From positions 983,318 to 1,047,317 of the forward strand of contig JAESIW010000137.1 in the NCBI GenBank assembly GCA_016802295.1: a stretch of DNA of 64,000 bases. The letters are read 5' to 3'. Every line of letters begins with the position of its first letter. Position 1 is the first letter of the stretch. The stretch is from Brachionus rotundiformis. Taxonomy: Eukaryota; Rotifera; Eurotatoria; Ploima; Brachionidae. The translations under genes and the position numbers were made by a program. Shown one piece after another: positions 1 through 10,565 of the stretch. The notes below the pieces were generated by a model that did no database searches, had not been told where the DNA came from, and saw nothing but the letters and a program-made list of their open reading frames with translations.

Positions 1-1763
1 ATTTTGTTTGACAAAGAATAATTTGTGCCTGTGATACATTTGTTTTATCGACTCCAATTTTACTGCTTTGTCTAAAAGTTTTCTTTTAGTAAATTTATTG
101 AGTCCAATAAATCGTTTTATTAGAATATTTTGCCTTGTATCTGCAATGTCCCTAACTTAATAAATGGGAAATGAATAAGAATTTTTATTTTTATTTGCCA
201 AACTGGCTTTTATTAAAATCTAAATGTCGAAACGGCCGTTTCTTTAATAAAGTTTTAAGTTTATTAATTTAGGGATCTTTAGGCGAAGTGCTAGAATTTA
301 GAATTTTGTGAATTAACTTGGCACGATGCTTGATAATTCTATGTTGAAAGCAACCATGTTGAATCCATTTAACCTATTATTTCTTTTTAATTGAAAAAAA
401 GTCAACTCATAGACTTGGTATTGTGAATTTCAAAAATAAATAGAACAAAAATTTTTCCTTTTTTAATAAACTAAAATTTACTAAAATAAAATAGATTTTA
501 AAAATATTACCAAAAATAAAAACTTTATTTTCTTTTTTAACTAAACAAAATCAATAATCAATTCAAGTCTTATTGATGCATTACTTCTTGGCTTTTATCT
601 ACATCAGAAAAATTATTTTAGCTAAAAAAGATGCAACAAAGTATGTTTCACTATGTTGCAGCATTTTTTAAATACATTTTATTTTATTATAGTGTTTCGG
701 TTGTATTTGAAACTGCCGCACTTGAATTTGTTTGGTTTTACTAATTCGATAAAATATGAATTAGGCGATAAAATTATTTTCTCAAATTAAATCGATTGTT
801 TTACCAAAAGAAAAAGTTCTATATATTATTTAAAGATTTTAAAACTATTAAGTATTGTAAATTGCGTTTAGACTTTGTGATTGAAGAAGTTGAATGTTTG
901 TATTCATATGTAGATTCTGACAATTAGATGTTTTATTTCCGATTGACCTTTATAATGATGAAACTAATGCAAAATTTGAAAAATTGTATATCAATTTTAA
1001 ATTAAAACTATTTGTTATTTTTTACATAAATAAACAAAATAATTAATAATGATCACGGATGTGCAATTTTTTTAAAATTTTAAGTTCATGGGTGTGTATT
1101 ATTTTGAAAATTTCAATCTCATGAGACTATAAAAAATTTTTTTATAATACAAACTGGGGCTATGATGAAATTCAGCTAAACTTCATATAAGTATTTCAAA
1201 GTATTTTAAATTAAAATCACGGGGTTTTAATGAAACTTTTTTTGAAAAACCCAGGGCTCGTAGTATATATTATGGTGGTGGGGCAATAGCTAAAACCAAA
1301 CTTGTACTCCGGAGTAGTAAACAAGAGTTTACGGTACTAAATTTTAGTACAATTTTGTTTTTTTCATACTTTTTGTACATTGTTCTGTACCTCAATCGCT
1401 TACAGTGTACCATAAACTTGACTTTTTTTAAGAATTTAAGTCATTGACTTGACTTATGACTTGTGACTTAAAAACAACTCTGATTGAAATCATCATTCTC
1501 CCAAATTAGCTAATGAATTTTTATACTATTTGGAAATTTTTTTATTTATGAAAAATAAACTAAAATTGTCAATCATATATCCTCTCTCATATATCTTCTT
1601 GTGCTTAATAAATACTAAAAAATGGTAACATTATTTTGTCATTATTTAAAACCAAAATCCAAAATTGCCACGAATGACAATTATTATATCTAGAATGAGA
1701 TTTTAATTCATTATTTTTTAAACAAAGTTAAAACCAAATCCTAAACTTTGAAAGGAAACAAAA
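1..1763. other. Intergenic, no gene seen
   Basis: Very AT-rich sequence with stops in all frames. I see no exon-like stretch, RNA gene or complete transposon. The less AT-rich patch around 1240-1420 contains short palindromes (a CTCCGGAG core, and a near-palindromic GTACTAAA/TTTTAGTAC) and may be an old transposon end. UFM1 regulatory sequence probably lies in the last few hundred bases, but no motif is distinct. Confidence 0.5.
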
Positions 1764-2180
1764 ATGTATCTATTCACATTAATTTTTGTATTGATCAGAA
1801 TTAATTTTTATTCTTAGGGCTAAGGTAACTTTCAAAATCACTCTTACATCGGATCCCAAATTGTCATATAAAGTGTAAAAATTTTATTATTAAATTATTT
1901 TTTAATTACTAAATAATTAATCAAAATCGTAGGCTTAGTGTTCCAGAATCAACTCCGTTTACTGCCGTGCTTAAATTCGCCGCAGAAGAAGTAAAATGAA
2001 AAAAAATTATTAACTTTTTATTATTGTTTTTAGTTTAAAGTACCAGCTGCCACTAGTGCCATTATAACCAATGACGGTATAGGCATCAATCCACAGCAAA
2101 CGGCTGGAAATGTTTTTCTCAAACACGGATCAGAACTCAGACTAATACCCAGAGACCGAGTCGGATTTATAAAAAATTAA
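1764..2180 (+). CDS. UFM1: Ubiquitin-fold modifier 1
   Basis: UFM1 is the ubiquitin-like modifier conjugated by UBA5-UFC1-UFL1 (UFMylation), chiefly on ER-bound ribosomes. Four exons fit in frame: 1764-1765, 1818-1874, 1933-1990 and 2034-2180, giving 87 residues (human 85). The core is almost identical to the animal protein: VPESTPFTAVLKFAAEE, then KVPAATSAIITNDGIGINP, AGNVFLKHGSEL and IPRDRVG. The conjugating glycine is followed by a four-residue tail FIKN, which the UFSP protease would have to remove; vertebrates have SC there. The first intron splits the start codon: AT at 1764-1765, then G at 1818. This start is chosen because exon 2 opens with G-GCT-AAG, and AT plus G restores an N terminus matching MSKVSFK. 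It converges on the innexin, 68 bp between the stops. Confidence 0.95.
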
Positions 2181-2248
2181 TCAAAAAAAATATTTTTTTT
2201 TCTTTAATCTTTTAGTTTATTTAAAAATAAAACTTTAATTAATTAACA

Positions 2249-3493
2249 TTAATTACAATGCTCATATTTAAAATTTTCCCACATTTTATTGATCAAATTG
2301 GACACCACTATCGCATTTGAATTATGCTCAATCAATCTTAGAACAAATATACCATCATTACCAATATAATATTCAGTTAATAGTTTGACCAAAATCTTGT
2401 CTCGATTGGTCAGACCTTTGCCATTTGTATTTACTCTGCTCAGAATAAAATTGTACCTAAAACTGGATCCCGATATCAACAGTCGTTTTATCCAGCCGAG
2501 TATGTCCAAAGCTGTGTATGGAATGACCACAAAAAAAGTCCAGAACCACAAAAAAGCATAAATTCTCTCATTGAACAAATTGAATGAAAGTACACATTGC
2601 ACTGTGTACAAATGGTCAGAGCCCAGCTCTCTTGTGTGCACATCACATACTGTTATTCTTGGAAATACCTTGGAATCCGAAATGCTTGTTATATCTCCAT
2701 CGCCCTTCATGATCGAGTTAAAGATTTCCAAGCCGTAGAAAAAATTCTCATTTTTGCTTAAAAATTTGTTCATTAATAAAATCTGTAAAAAGGCATTTAA
2801 TAAATATATTAATTTGATGCACAAATAAGACAAGGTGAGTAGAGATTTGGAAAATTTTCTCATTATAAACCGCGGATTGAATGAATCAATGATGTTGTTG
2901 TAGCCCTTTTTTTTACTATTCAGATCAAGCTCTTTGATAATTTGCCTCACTTTGGTCCTGACTAGATGTTGGTCTTTTTGCATCCAGTCATGGTTATTCA
3001 TCAAATTGGCACTCAGATACTTTACTATACCCTCTCTGTCCGAATCTAAAGAGTCAAATTTGATGGCTGCATCTACCAGATTAAACAAATCGTAGTCCAG
3101 CATCTTATTTGACATAAATGTCCAAACAATCCACGGAAAGTAAAACAGAAATGCTTGAAAAAGCAGAAAAAAATATATCCATTGGTAATATTGAAGGAGA
3201 TTGTCTTGTCTGGCCTCCACACTGAACATGTTCAAGTCATAGTGCTGGTTTACATAGTATGTGCCTTTGATCCAACAGTACTTGTTCATGTAGTTCTCGT
3301 ACCTTTTAAGCTCTGCAGGAACCCAGCAGTTTATCGGTGAGCCGTAAAAGCGCTTGAATGTGGCAAGCATGACAAATACCACTAGGATTTTGGTGGTGTG
3401 CCGATGAGATACACGGTCTGAAAAAAAGTCATTATCAATTCTGCTACGCTTGTATGTGAATTTAAAGCGCTTGGCTGCAAAAAATATATCCAT
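2249..3493 (-). CDS. Innexin gap-junction channel protein
   Basis: Innexins form invertebrate gap junctions and non-junctional hemichannels in the plasma membrane. This single-exon gene encodes 414 residues, typical for the family. Diagnostic features: a first hydrophobic helix near residues 35-46; extracellular loop 1 with Cys56 and Cys73 (PINCWVP, then KYCW); the YYQW signature at residues 102-105 opening TM2; TM3 near 218-242; loop 2 with the pattern FPRITVCDV...TVQC; and TM4 around 312-335 (FLWFWTFFVVIPY). An AG lies just before the ATG, so a 5'UTR intron is possible. Innexin paralogues are numerous, so no member name is assigned. The cytoplasmic tail is about 75 residues and rich in Asn and Leu. 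Confidence 0.96.
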   Translation of the reverse strand: MDIFFAAKRFKFTYKRSRIDNDFFSDRVSHRHTTKILVVFVMLATFKRFYGSPINCWVPAELKRYENYMNKYCWIKGTYYVNQHYDLNMFSVEARQDNLLQYYQWIYFFLLFQAFLFYFPWIVWTFMSNKMLDYDLFNLVDAAIKFDSLDSDREGIVKYLSANLMNNHDWMQKDQHLVRTKVRQIIKELDLNSKKKGYNNIIDSFNPRFIMRKFSKSLLTLSYLCIKLIYLLNAFLQILLMNKFLSKNENFFYGLEIFNSIMKGDGDITSISDSKVFPRITVCDVHTRELGSDHLYTVQCVLSFNLFNERIYAFLWFWTFFVVIPYTALDILGWIKRLLISGSSFRYNFILSRVNTNGKGLTNRDKILVKLLTEYYIGNDGIFVLRLIEHNSNAIVVSNLINKMWENFKYEHCN

Positions 3494-4479
3494 TCTAGAT
3501 AAAAATTAAATTTAAAATTAAATAAAATATTTTTATTAAGTTCAATTAATTTTTATAAATTTAGGAAAAATATATTTTTTTTTGAATGGCACTTAATTTT
3601 TATCCTACTATCTAACATTAGTCTTGAACCTTACTGAAACATTATTATAATAAATTTTTTCTTATTTTTCATTTGGTTTAAGTTTATATCATAATTTCGT
3701 AAAATTTATTACGATAAACATACCGTAATAAATTTTTTTTTTGAATAAAATAACCTATTTTTAATAATTCGAGGCAAATTTACTACAAAAATTTAAAAGG
3801 TATAAATAGCTAATTTGTAAGCGTTCGCTTTAAATTGATGTTAAATAAAGATTGAATTTTAAATTCATTCAACTAGCTACTAGGCATTATCTTGCAGGCC
3901 TCAATGAAAAAAAACCTAAAAAAGTGATTATAGATAGAAATTGGAGCATATAATTTACAAAAATTAAAAATTACAAATTTTATCAAATGAATTTGTGCTA
4001 ATAATTTAATACAACAGGTTGAATATTGAATTTTTTTTGATAAAATTCACTCATTTTTTGTCAACAAGAGACAATTTATGAAAAGAAAATTTGAGAAATA
4101 GTCTTTTTGATAAATTGTCTAAATTTACCAGAATCTGGATATTTTTGTTTGCTTTCAATTCATCAACAAACACTTTTGATAATTTATGAATTTTATTCAA
4201 AGTTTTTAATTAGCTTTTTCAATTAAAATAAGTTAGAATTTGATGTTTAAACGTGATTATCAAAAAGATATTAAAAAAATAGATTAAACATTTTTAAGAA
4301 GGGGATTTTATTTTTCATTAAGCGTAAGTTGTTTTTAAATTAAATTTTATATGGTCCTTTATAAAGTCAAATAATTGTTTATGATTTTATTAAAAACAAA
4401 TATTATGCAATAAAATAGTAGTACTGGTAAAAGTGAGAGTGCAGTATAGTAGTTCATAATAATATTTGCTTTGTCCTTT
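3494..4479. other. Intergenic, no gene seen
   Basis: Low-complexity AT-rich DNA upstream of the innexin with no convincing exon. It presumably includes the innexin promoter, but no element is recognisable. Confidence 0.5.
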
Positions 4480-4985
4480 GGCAAGCATTTTTCTTTCGAT
4501 GTCCACCTTAAACCACTCACCGTTTTCGAATCGACAGCACACTGTGACAAATCATTCCAATTTAGCAAAATATTTTTTTTTAATTCTTTTTTTTATCAAT
4601 TTTTAAATTTTTGAAAAATGATTATAATGATAATCTAAAAAAAAAGAATTTGAAACCGACCTATTTGTTAAAAACTTTAATCTACAAAATCTACGTTAGC
4701 TTATTTCTCTCATTAGTTTCATATCGTGTCCTTTCCTTGTTAACAATTTTAATTTTATAATGTCCGTTAGAAGTCTTAAACATCTCGATAAGGTCACCTC
4801 ACGTTCTACATTCTTCTAAACTTATCATATCTAAATCCATAAGCATTTCCTGATACAAACTTCCTTGCAAACATTTGACTATTTTGTTCCTTTTCTTTGG
4901 ACTCAATCCAAGCTCTTTATGCGTGCTTTTGTTGCAGAGCTCCAGTACAGCCAGAAATCTAAATTATTTTTTATCTAAGCTTAGA
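4480..4985 (-). mobile_element. CR1/jockey-like LINE 3' fragment (RT tail), decayed
   Basis: Conceptual minus-strand translation gives the C-terminal part of a non-LTR retrotransposon ORF2. It contains a stretch ending ECRT, stop, GDLIEMFKTSNG, matching the common xRRxRGDLIExFKxxxG motif. Downstream, after a gap, comes WNDLSQCAVDSKTV, the usual end of these ORFs (WNxL...VxSxxVxxFK). An in-frame stop and at least one frameshift show it is dead. The same module recurs at 13.1, 32.8, 33.5 and 36.9 kb. Confidence 0.7.
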
Positions 4986-7900
4986 AACGAGTTCGTAATT
5001 TGACTCTGCATCCGATTGACATCCGACTGACAATATTGACTGTTTCATTTTATGTCATTTAACATTTGACTCTTCAAAAAGCTCTTTGAATGTAACTTGA
5101 CCCTTTGTGACTGAAATTATACAACTAGCTAGATATATTTCTATGCACAATGATCTACATTTCTTTAGATTTTGTTTAATTCAATAAGAACAGATACAAT
5201 TGACAGATATGGACTCTTAAAATGAATCCAAAAAATAATTAATATTATATGCTTTAAAGTTAGAAAATTTAGACAAAATAAAACTTTCAAAATGTGATAT
5301 CAATCTAAATGAATAAAATTTATATAATTGAAAAATCCCTGAATAATCAAAGTGCGAAAAAATGCTAAACCTGCAATAGAATCTCATAGTCATAGTTGAA
5401 AGTGAGCATGAATTCGTTCTAATGAAAGGTTGTGTGACTTACCTCCTTGAAACGCTTGACAGTATTCTGAGTTAGTTGGCAGAGGGTAGCAGTGTTGATG
5501 AAATACTGGTATACTTTTCTAAAGCTTCTGATTCAGGACTGCATCAACGCCTTCTTCATAAACTGTGCGGTCATAGGTAAGGTTAGAAAATGGTTAGACG
5601 GCTTGAGAAATTTTTCATTTAATATCAGAAGCACCAAAAAAGCCATTTTGACTTCTTTGGGGAATTTTGAAGGTCTATAAATAATGAAATAATGAAAGGA
5701 TAAACATTTTTCCATCTTTAGGTGTTTTTTCCGATTGCCTGTAATTTGATTTACAAATATATGATTTTTTACTCACTGTCTTTGTTTAGTAGTATTTTGT
5801 TTACAATTTTAAAAAAATTGACCGAATTTTTCCGGTGCTTCTAGCATTAATTTACATGAGACACAAGGTATTCTTTTTAAAGCAATTAAAACTTTTAATT
5901 GCTTTAAATAAGCTATCTGAAATAGCTCAGTTTGTTGGAATATCTTGACTTTCCTTCGCGATAACTATAAAAAGTTTGATCAGAAAAATACCTCCTTTTG
6001 CAAACTAAATAATATGGAGAAAAAAACTCATATTGATGTAATGGACTATAGTTTAAAGACTTCTCTAGCAATAATTGATCATTTATTTATCGAAGAAAAT
6101 CATGGTTAAGTTGATTCAATTAAATTTATTGTGGCGAAAATCAAATTAAATATGGAATTAAACTTAGCTTACTTTAAATTTTATGATTTATTAAATGATC
6201 TTTTAAAGATCAATTTTTATAAATAATTGTGTTTTTTTTTATTTATTTCTTTTAAATTTATAAATACTTTAATTTGTCCATGGGACTTAAACTCAAACTT
6301 AAATACATAAATAAATAAATTAATGGATAGATGTGTGGCCTATGGGACTGAGTAATGATAAGTGACTAAATGCAACTAGATATGGTTTACAAAGTGGTTA
6401 GGACAGTTCGAATGTCATATTGATAATCACAGAGTGTGAGAGGGATATGGGGTAATGGTCTTATCAGATTTAATTGGACCCTTCAAGCGAAAAGTGCATG
6501 TGTGAAAGGAGATTGGTAGTCTCGATGACTCGTTTTTGCCAAATATTAATAAAAAAAGTGTCAAGAAAATTTCTTTATAAAAATTTAAAAATAATCTCTA
6601 ATAATGCATTTTTAATAAATTCTTAACGATAAGAGTTTATTTCAAAAAATATAGTTTTTAATTTCATTGAATAAATAAAATTTTAGGCGATTAAAAAGTC
6701 GATTAAATAAAAATTTAATTTAGATTTAAAGCCGGAGCTCTTTTAATATCTCTAAAATTCAGCTGAAATAATTGATTTTCTTTCTCATTAAAATTAAATG
6801 ATAAAGTCGTATTAGGTTCAAAAATTAAAAAATTTTTATTTTTTTATCATTAAAGATTTAAGATTGAACTAAAAAATTCCATATTAATAAAAATTAACAA
6901 ATACTTTTGAAAATCAAATTTAAATTCTCAATAAAAATTTATTAAATAAAATAAAAAGGAATTTAAAGAAAATTATGAGATTATTTTCTTATAGGGATTA
7001 ATTTTATAATTTTAATTAGAATGATGAAAATTATAACGAGTAGCTTAAATTCAATTAAATTCTTGACTTAATTTCAAAATAATTAATCAACAAAAACTCA
7101 CATTTTTCAAAAAATTTAAACAAAAAAAAATTAAAGAACAAATAAACTTAATTATTTTAAAATAAATGAACGATTCTTAAAATTTAATTAGATATTAAAA
7201 ATTAGTATAATTTCAGTTTTTGAAATAAAAAAATTCAATTTCTATTTATTAAGTATTAATTTTTAAGGTGAAACATTTCTGCACCATTGGGCATCTATAC
7301 CACTTTATTAATTTAATTTAATTTAATTAGTTTTTTGTTTGAATTAAATTTTATTTTGATGTTTGTTAAGATCAGAATTTTTTTCCAATTAAGATTAAAG
7401 GTGCAATCAACTTATGATTTTGAGGAATAATTAGTGTTTATTGATAAAATCTCATGGAGGCAATTATAATCTCGAGGACCACGCTGGCTCTCAAGTTCTT
7501 TAAAGATTGTTTTCTGTATAAGATCAAAGAAATCGTATCTAAGCGTACTTATTTGGTTAATAATTAATAAATAAATTAATAATTGTATTTTACTCAAAAT
7601 TCTATTAAGTAATTCAAGTTTGGAAGCTTATTTGACTATTGATAAAAGTCTTTTTCGATTTATTTCCACTTGAAAAATTGAAAATGATTTTCAGAAAAAT
7701 GGTTTTAAACCGAAAGCCCAATACACAGATAGATAATTATTAGTTGTCTTTGTTTAGCAGTCAAATCATTTAAAGAATTCAATTTAAAAATCACTAGCAA
7801 TTTAGAGATAAATCCATTGATGGCTTGATTTGTTTGCCTATTTTAGTTTTTTTCTTCTTTATTTTTTCTTTTGAAATTATTTCTTATTCAATTATCTCCA

Positions 7901-8280
7901 GTTTGAATTTCCGTATAATAGATCAATAGTCAAATGAATTATTTTTGTTATGACTAGAATAAAAGTCTATTGTATTTTTCTAGCAGCAAGGTAGTTTTTT
8001 AATTAAGACAAAAAATTTCGTGACTGATAAAAAATCGAATTTTTGTATTCTGATTGTAAATTTTAATTTAAAGTCATTTGTACACAAAAAAGATTTTAAT
8101 TAGCAAAGATTGAGGAAATTATATTATCACTCTTTTAATCTAATGTCCTTATTGTAAACTAGAAGTATTTCCTTTATGAAAAATCAAGTGGTAAATTTTT
8201 TTGTGTCATTCTCCTTAATCGAAAAACAATAATAGATAGAATTTATTAAAAATTTTGTTTTCATTTTAGACATTTTCATA
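4986..8280. other. Long intergenic stretch with a perfect palindrome
   Basis: No intact gene. Contents: a decayed coding-looking patch on the minus strand near 5440-5720 ending in a strong splice donor (GGAG|GTAAGT), unidentified; a perfect 16 bp-arm palindrome at 5876-5908; a less AT-rich patch at 6330-6540 of unknown origin; and a 61-codon minus-strand ORF at 7412-7597. That ORF begins with a hydrophobic, signal-peptide-like segment (MSKIQLLIYLLIINQIST) but has no other support. Confidence 0.4.
5876..5908. repeat. Perfect inverted repeat, 16 bp arms, 1 bp spacer
   Basis: The arms at 5876-5891 and 5893-5908 are exact reverse complements (core TAAAGCAATTAAAA) separated by a single C. The sequence could form a cruciform or be the centre of a former foldback element. 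No function is visible. Confidence 0.85.
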
Positions 8281-8827
8281 ATGAAATTTAATCTTATCAA
8301 TTTTTTGTTTATCATTGGTGTTTTACATAAAATAATTGTAAGCAATGAATATTTACCATTCTGGTATTGAGTAATTTTTTAAGGCTTCACCTGTGGATAG
8401 TAATTATTCAGTGTCATCCCTTTTGGAAAGATACCTGAGTGAATCAGAGCCAAAGTTTGTTTACGATCAAACGCTGGAAGCTCTCAATGACTATTTACCT
8501 GAAGTGGAAGTTGAACCTAATGAGGAGGATTTGTTGGAAAATTTTACCTAAAATAAAATACTAATCTTACCATTACAATTTAAGAATGTATGACTTGCAA
8601 AGTGGGTTTGACGAATATGGAAGCAATGAGATAATACCTGAATATTTTAAGTAAATACGAATAGATATAATTTCAGGATTATTTCAATTTTTTTAAGGCT
8701 TTTTAAACGAGGTAATTACAGAAAAATCAAGGGCTTTGTTCATGGAAAGCGATTTGTTCATGGTAAAAGAGGAGGCAATAGAAGAATAAAAGGGTTCGTT
8801 CATGGTAAACGCTTTGTGCATGGTTAA
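8281..8827 (+). CDS. Candidate amidated neuropeptide precursor (FVH-amide repeats)
   Basis: Unrecognised family with the layout of a secreted neuropeptide precursor. Four exons (8281-8337, 8384-8532, 8585-8650, 8698-8827) encode 133 residues. Residues 1-19 are a hydrophobic signal peptide (MKFNLINFLFIIGVLHKII). Residues 20-92 are an acidic spacer. The tail from residue 94 holds four FVHG units, three followed by the dibasic KR and the last ending the protein. KR cleavage plus glycine amidation would give GNYRKIKGFVH-amide, GGNRRIKGFVH-amide and two short FVH-amides. The repeat differs between copies mainly at synonymous sites (TTT GTT CAT, TTC GTT CAT, TTT GTG CAT), suggesting selection on the peptide. 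The exon 2 donor (GTTGGA) is weak, but that intron carries a TACTAAT branch-like site, and the splice is needed to join signal peptide and repeats. An AATAAA lies just after the stop. Confidence 0.75.
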
Positions 8828-10565
8828 TTCAGCTAAAATAAAATTATTAAATGAGCAATATTTTTTTTAATTAATTAAAAAAAAGATTAAAAAAATGTTT
8901 AAAAAATAATTCCGATTCTAGAAATTTGTTCAATAGTATTTTTTCAATTTTTTATTCATTCGAAAGTTAAATTTGATTTTTTGATTAAATAAAAATTTTT
9001 TTAATCAATGAAAAATTTAAAGTTTTTTATTTTAATTGTAAATAAGTCAATAAAATTCAATACTAATTAATAATTAAAAACATTTTAATATTTGCCAATT
9101 ATATGAGAAATTCGGAAAATTCGTGGGTTTCGATTTAACTTTTCAATTAAAATGGAAATTTTTTTTAATCTAGGCTTCTTTAATTGAAATAAAAGCGAAT
9201 ATAAAATCTTATGAGCTAATAAGTTTTAGATGCAAACATATAAATGACGCAAATTTTTATAGTCTTTTATTATTTGTTATATTATTAATTTTTAAAAAAA
9301 TGAAAATTATTGAAAATATTCTGTGGCAATGTTATTTTTAGCATTAATCAATTTTGATTTAGTCCTTAATAAAATTTATTTAAAACCGGAATGGTATCAC
9401 ATCTTTTGAATAACTTATAAATAAATAAAAGAAAAAATTCAGGTTAATTAGCAACGTTACCATGCTTATCATTATTGTCATGGTAAACGAGTAGGCATTT
9501 TAATTTTAAGAGAGCTTTTTAAAAAATTCTCAGCTGATTATTTAATTAATGATTTTAATTAAGAATGACTGATTCAATACTGTCAATTGGATCTTAAACC
9601 ATCTAGAATCATTCCCATTGAAAAAATAAAACATTCTTAATAAATTTAATATTTTTTTAAATTTTCTTATAAATAGATCTCAGAAATGTATTAGTTATCT
9701 TAGCATATCTCTTGGAATCAATTACCAATAAGAAAAATTTTACCATAAAAAAAAATTGATGCATTTAAAGCTCAAACTAAACTTCCTTTTTATCCCACGC
9801 GTCTGTGCTAATAAACTTAAATCTAAAAGCGTTTTTCAATAATGACTTAATTCAAAATCATCATTAAAAGTTTTCATTGAAAATAAAAAAAATAAAAAAA
9901 TCTCATTTAATCTACTTATGAGATTAGTGGTAAAATCATTTGGTGTAGCTTGGAAACTAGTTTCGAATGTCTTTACATTTGAAAACAATTGTCATCAATA
10001 ATTTTTGGACTGATTGATGTCGTCTAAAATTTGTTCAATCCCATCTGACAGTGGCTCACCTCCTTAAAAGATACTTTTCTTGTATCGTTTAAGCGATGGT
10101 TTTGATTTGGCATGAAGTAAACTCCATCATGGTTGTTGAAGCAAGTCAAAATCGCAAAACCTTATCTCTTTCAACAGTAATTTTTAATTGATTTCATTTG
10201 GACAGATAAATAAAAAACATCAATAAAAATAATTTTTATTAAATTAATAATGTTAAGAGATATATAAAGGTAAATAAAAAGACAAACTTAAAAAAAATAA
10301 TTGATTTTATACAATTAAAAGTTTTTTAAACAAATAATAAAAAGCACTTTAGTTAATACTCTTCTTTTTAATTTAATTACATTTTTTTCTCTAAGATATT
10401 AAAGCTAAAAATAATGTTCCATAGGAAGTGAATAAATTTGATATCCATATTGAGATGGTATGTATGGTAAAGAGTCGAATGGATTTTTGACTTTTTGAAT
10501 TATCTTCTAATAGGGAATCTATACATTTCACTGCGGAATTTAAATTAAAACTATTGAAAATTAAT
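8828..10565. other. Intergenic, with a decayed coding-like patch
   Basis: Mostly AT-rich filler. On the minus strand around 9880-10190 there are coding-looking stretches (for example CFNNHDGVYFMPNQNHRLND, then in another frame EPLSDGIEQILDD) broken by a frameshift and stops. This looks like the corpse of a gene or transposon ORF that I cannot identify. A short minus-strand ORF at 10391-10573 is probably 3'UTR of the DEG/ENaC gene. Confidence 0.4.

Noticed and set aside
5440..5720. Coding-looking minus-strand patch with a strong GTAAGT donor
   Set aside because: Stops interrupt every frame, no acceptor/donor pair gives a sensible exon, and no family is recognisable; a dead fragment at most.
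7412..7597. Possible secreted 61-residue peptide on the minus strand
   Set aside because: The start looks like a signal peptide, but hydrophobic Leu/Ile starts are common in AT-rich DNA and there are no processing sites, cysteines or neighbouring exons to support it.
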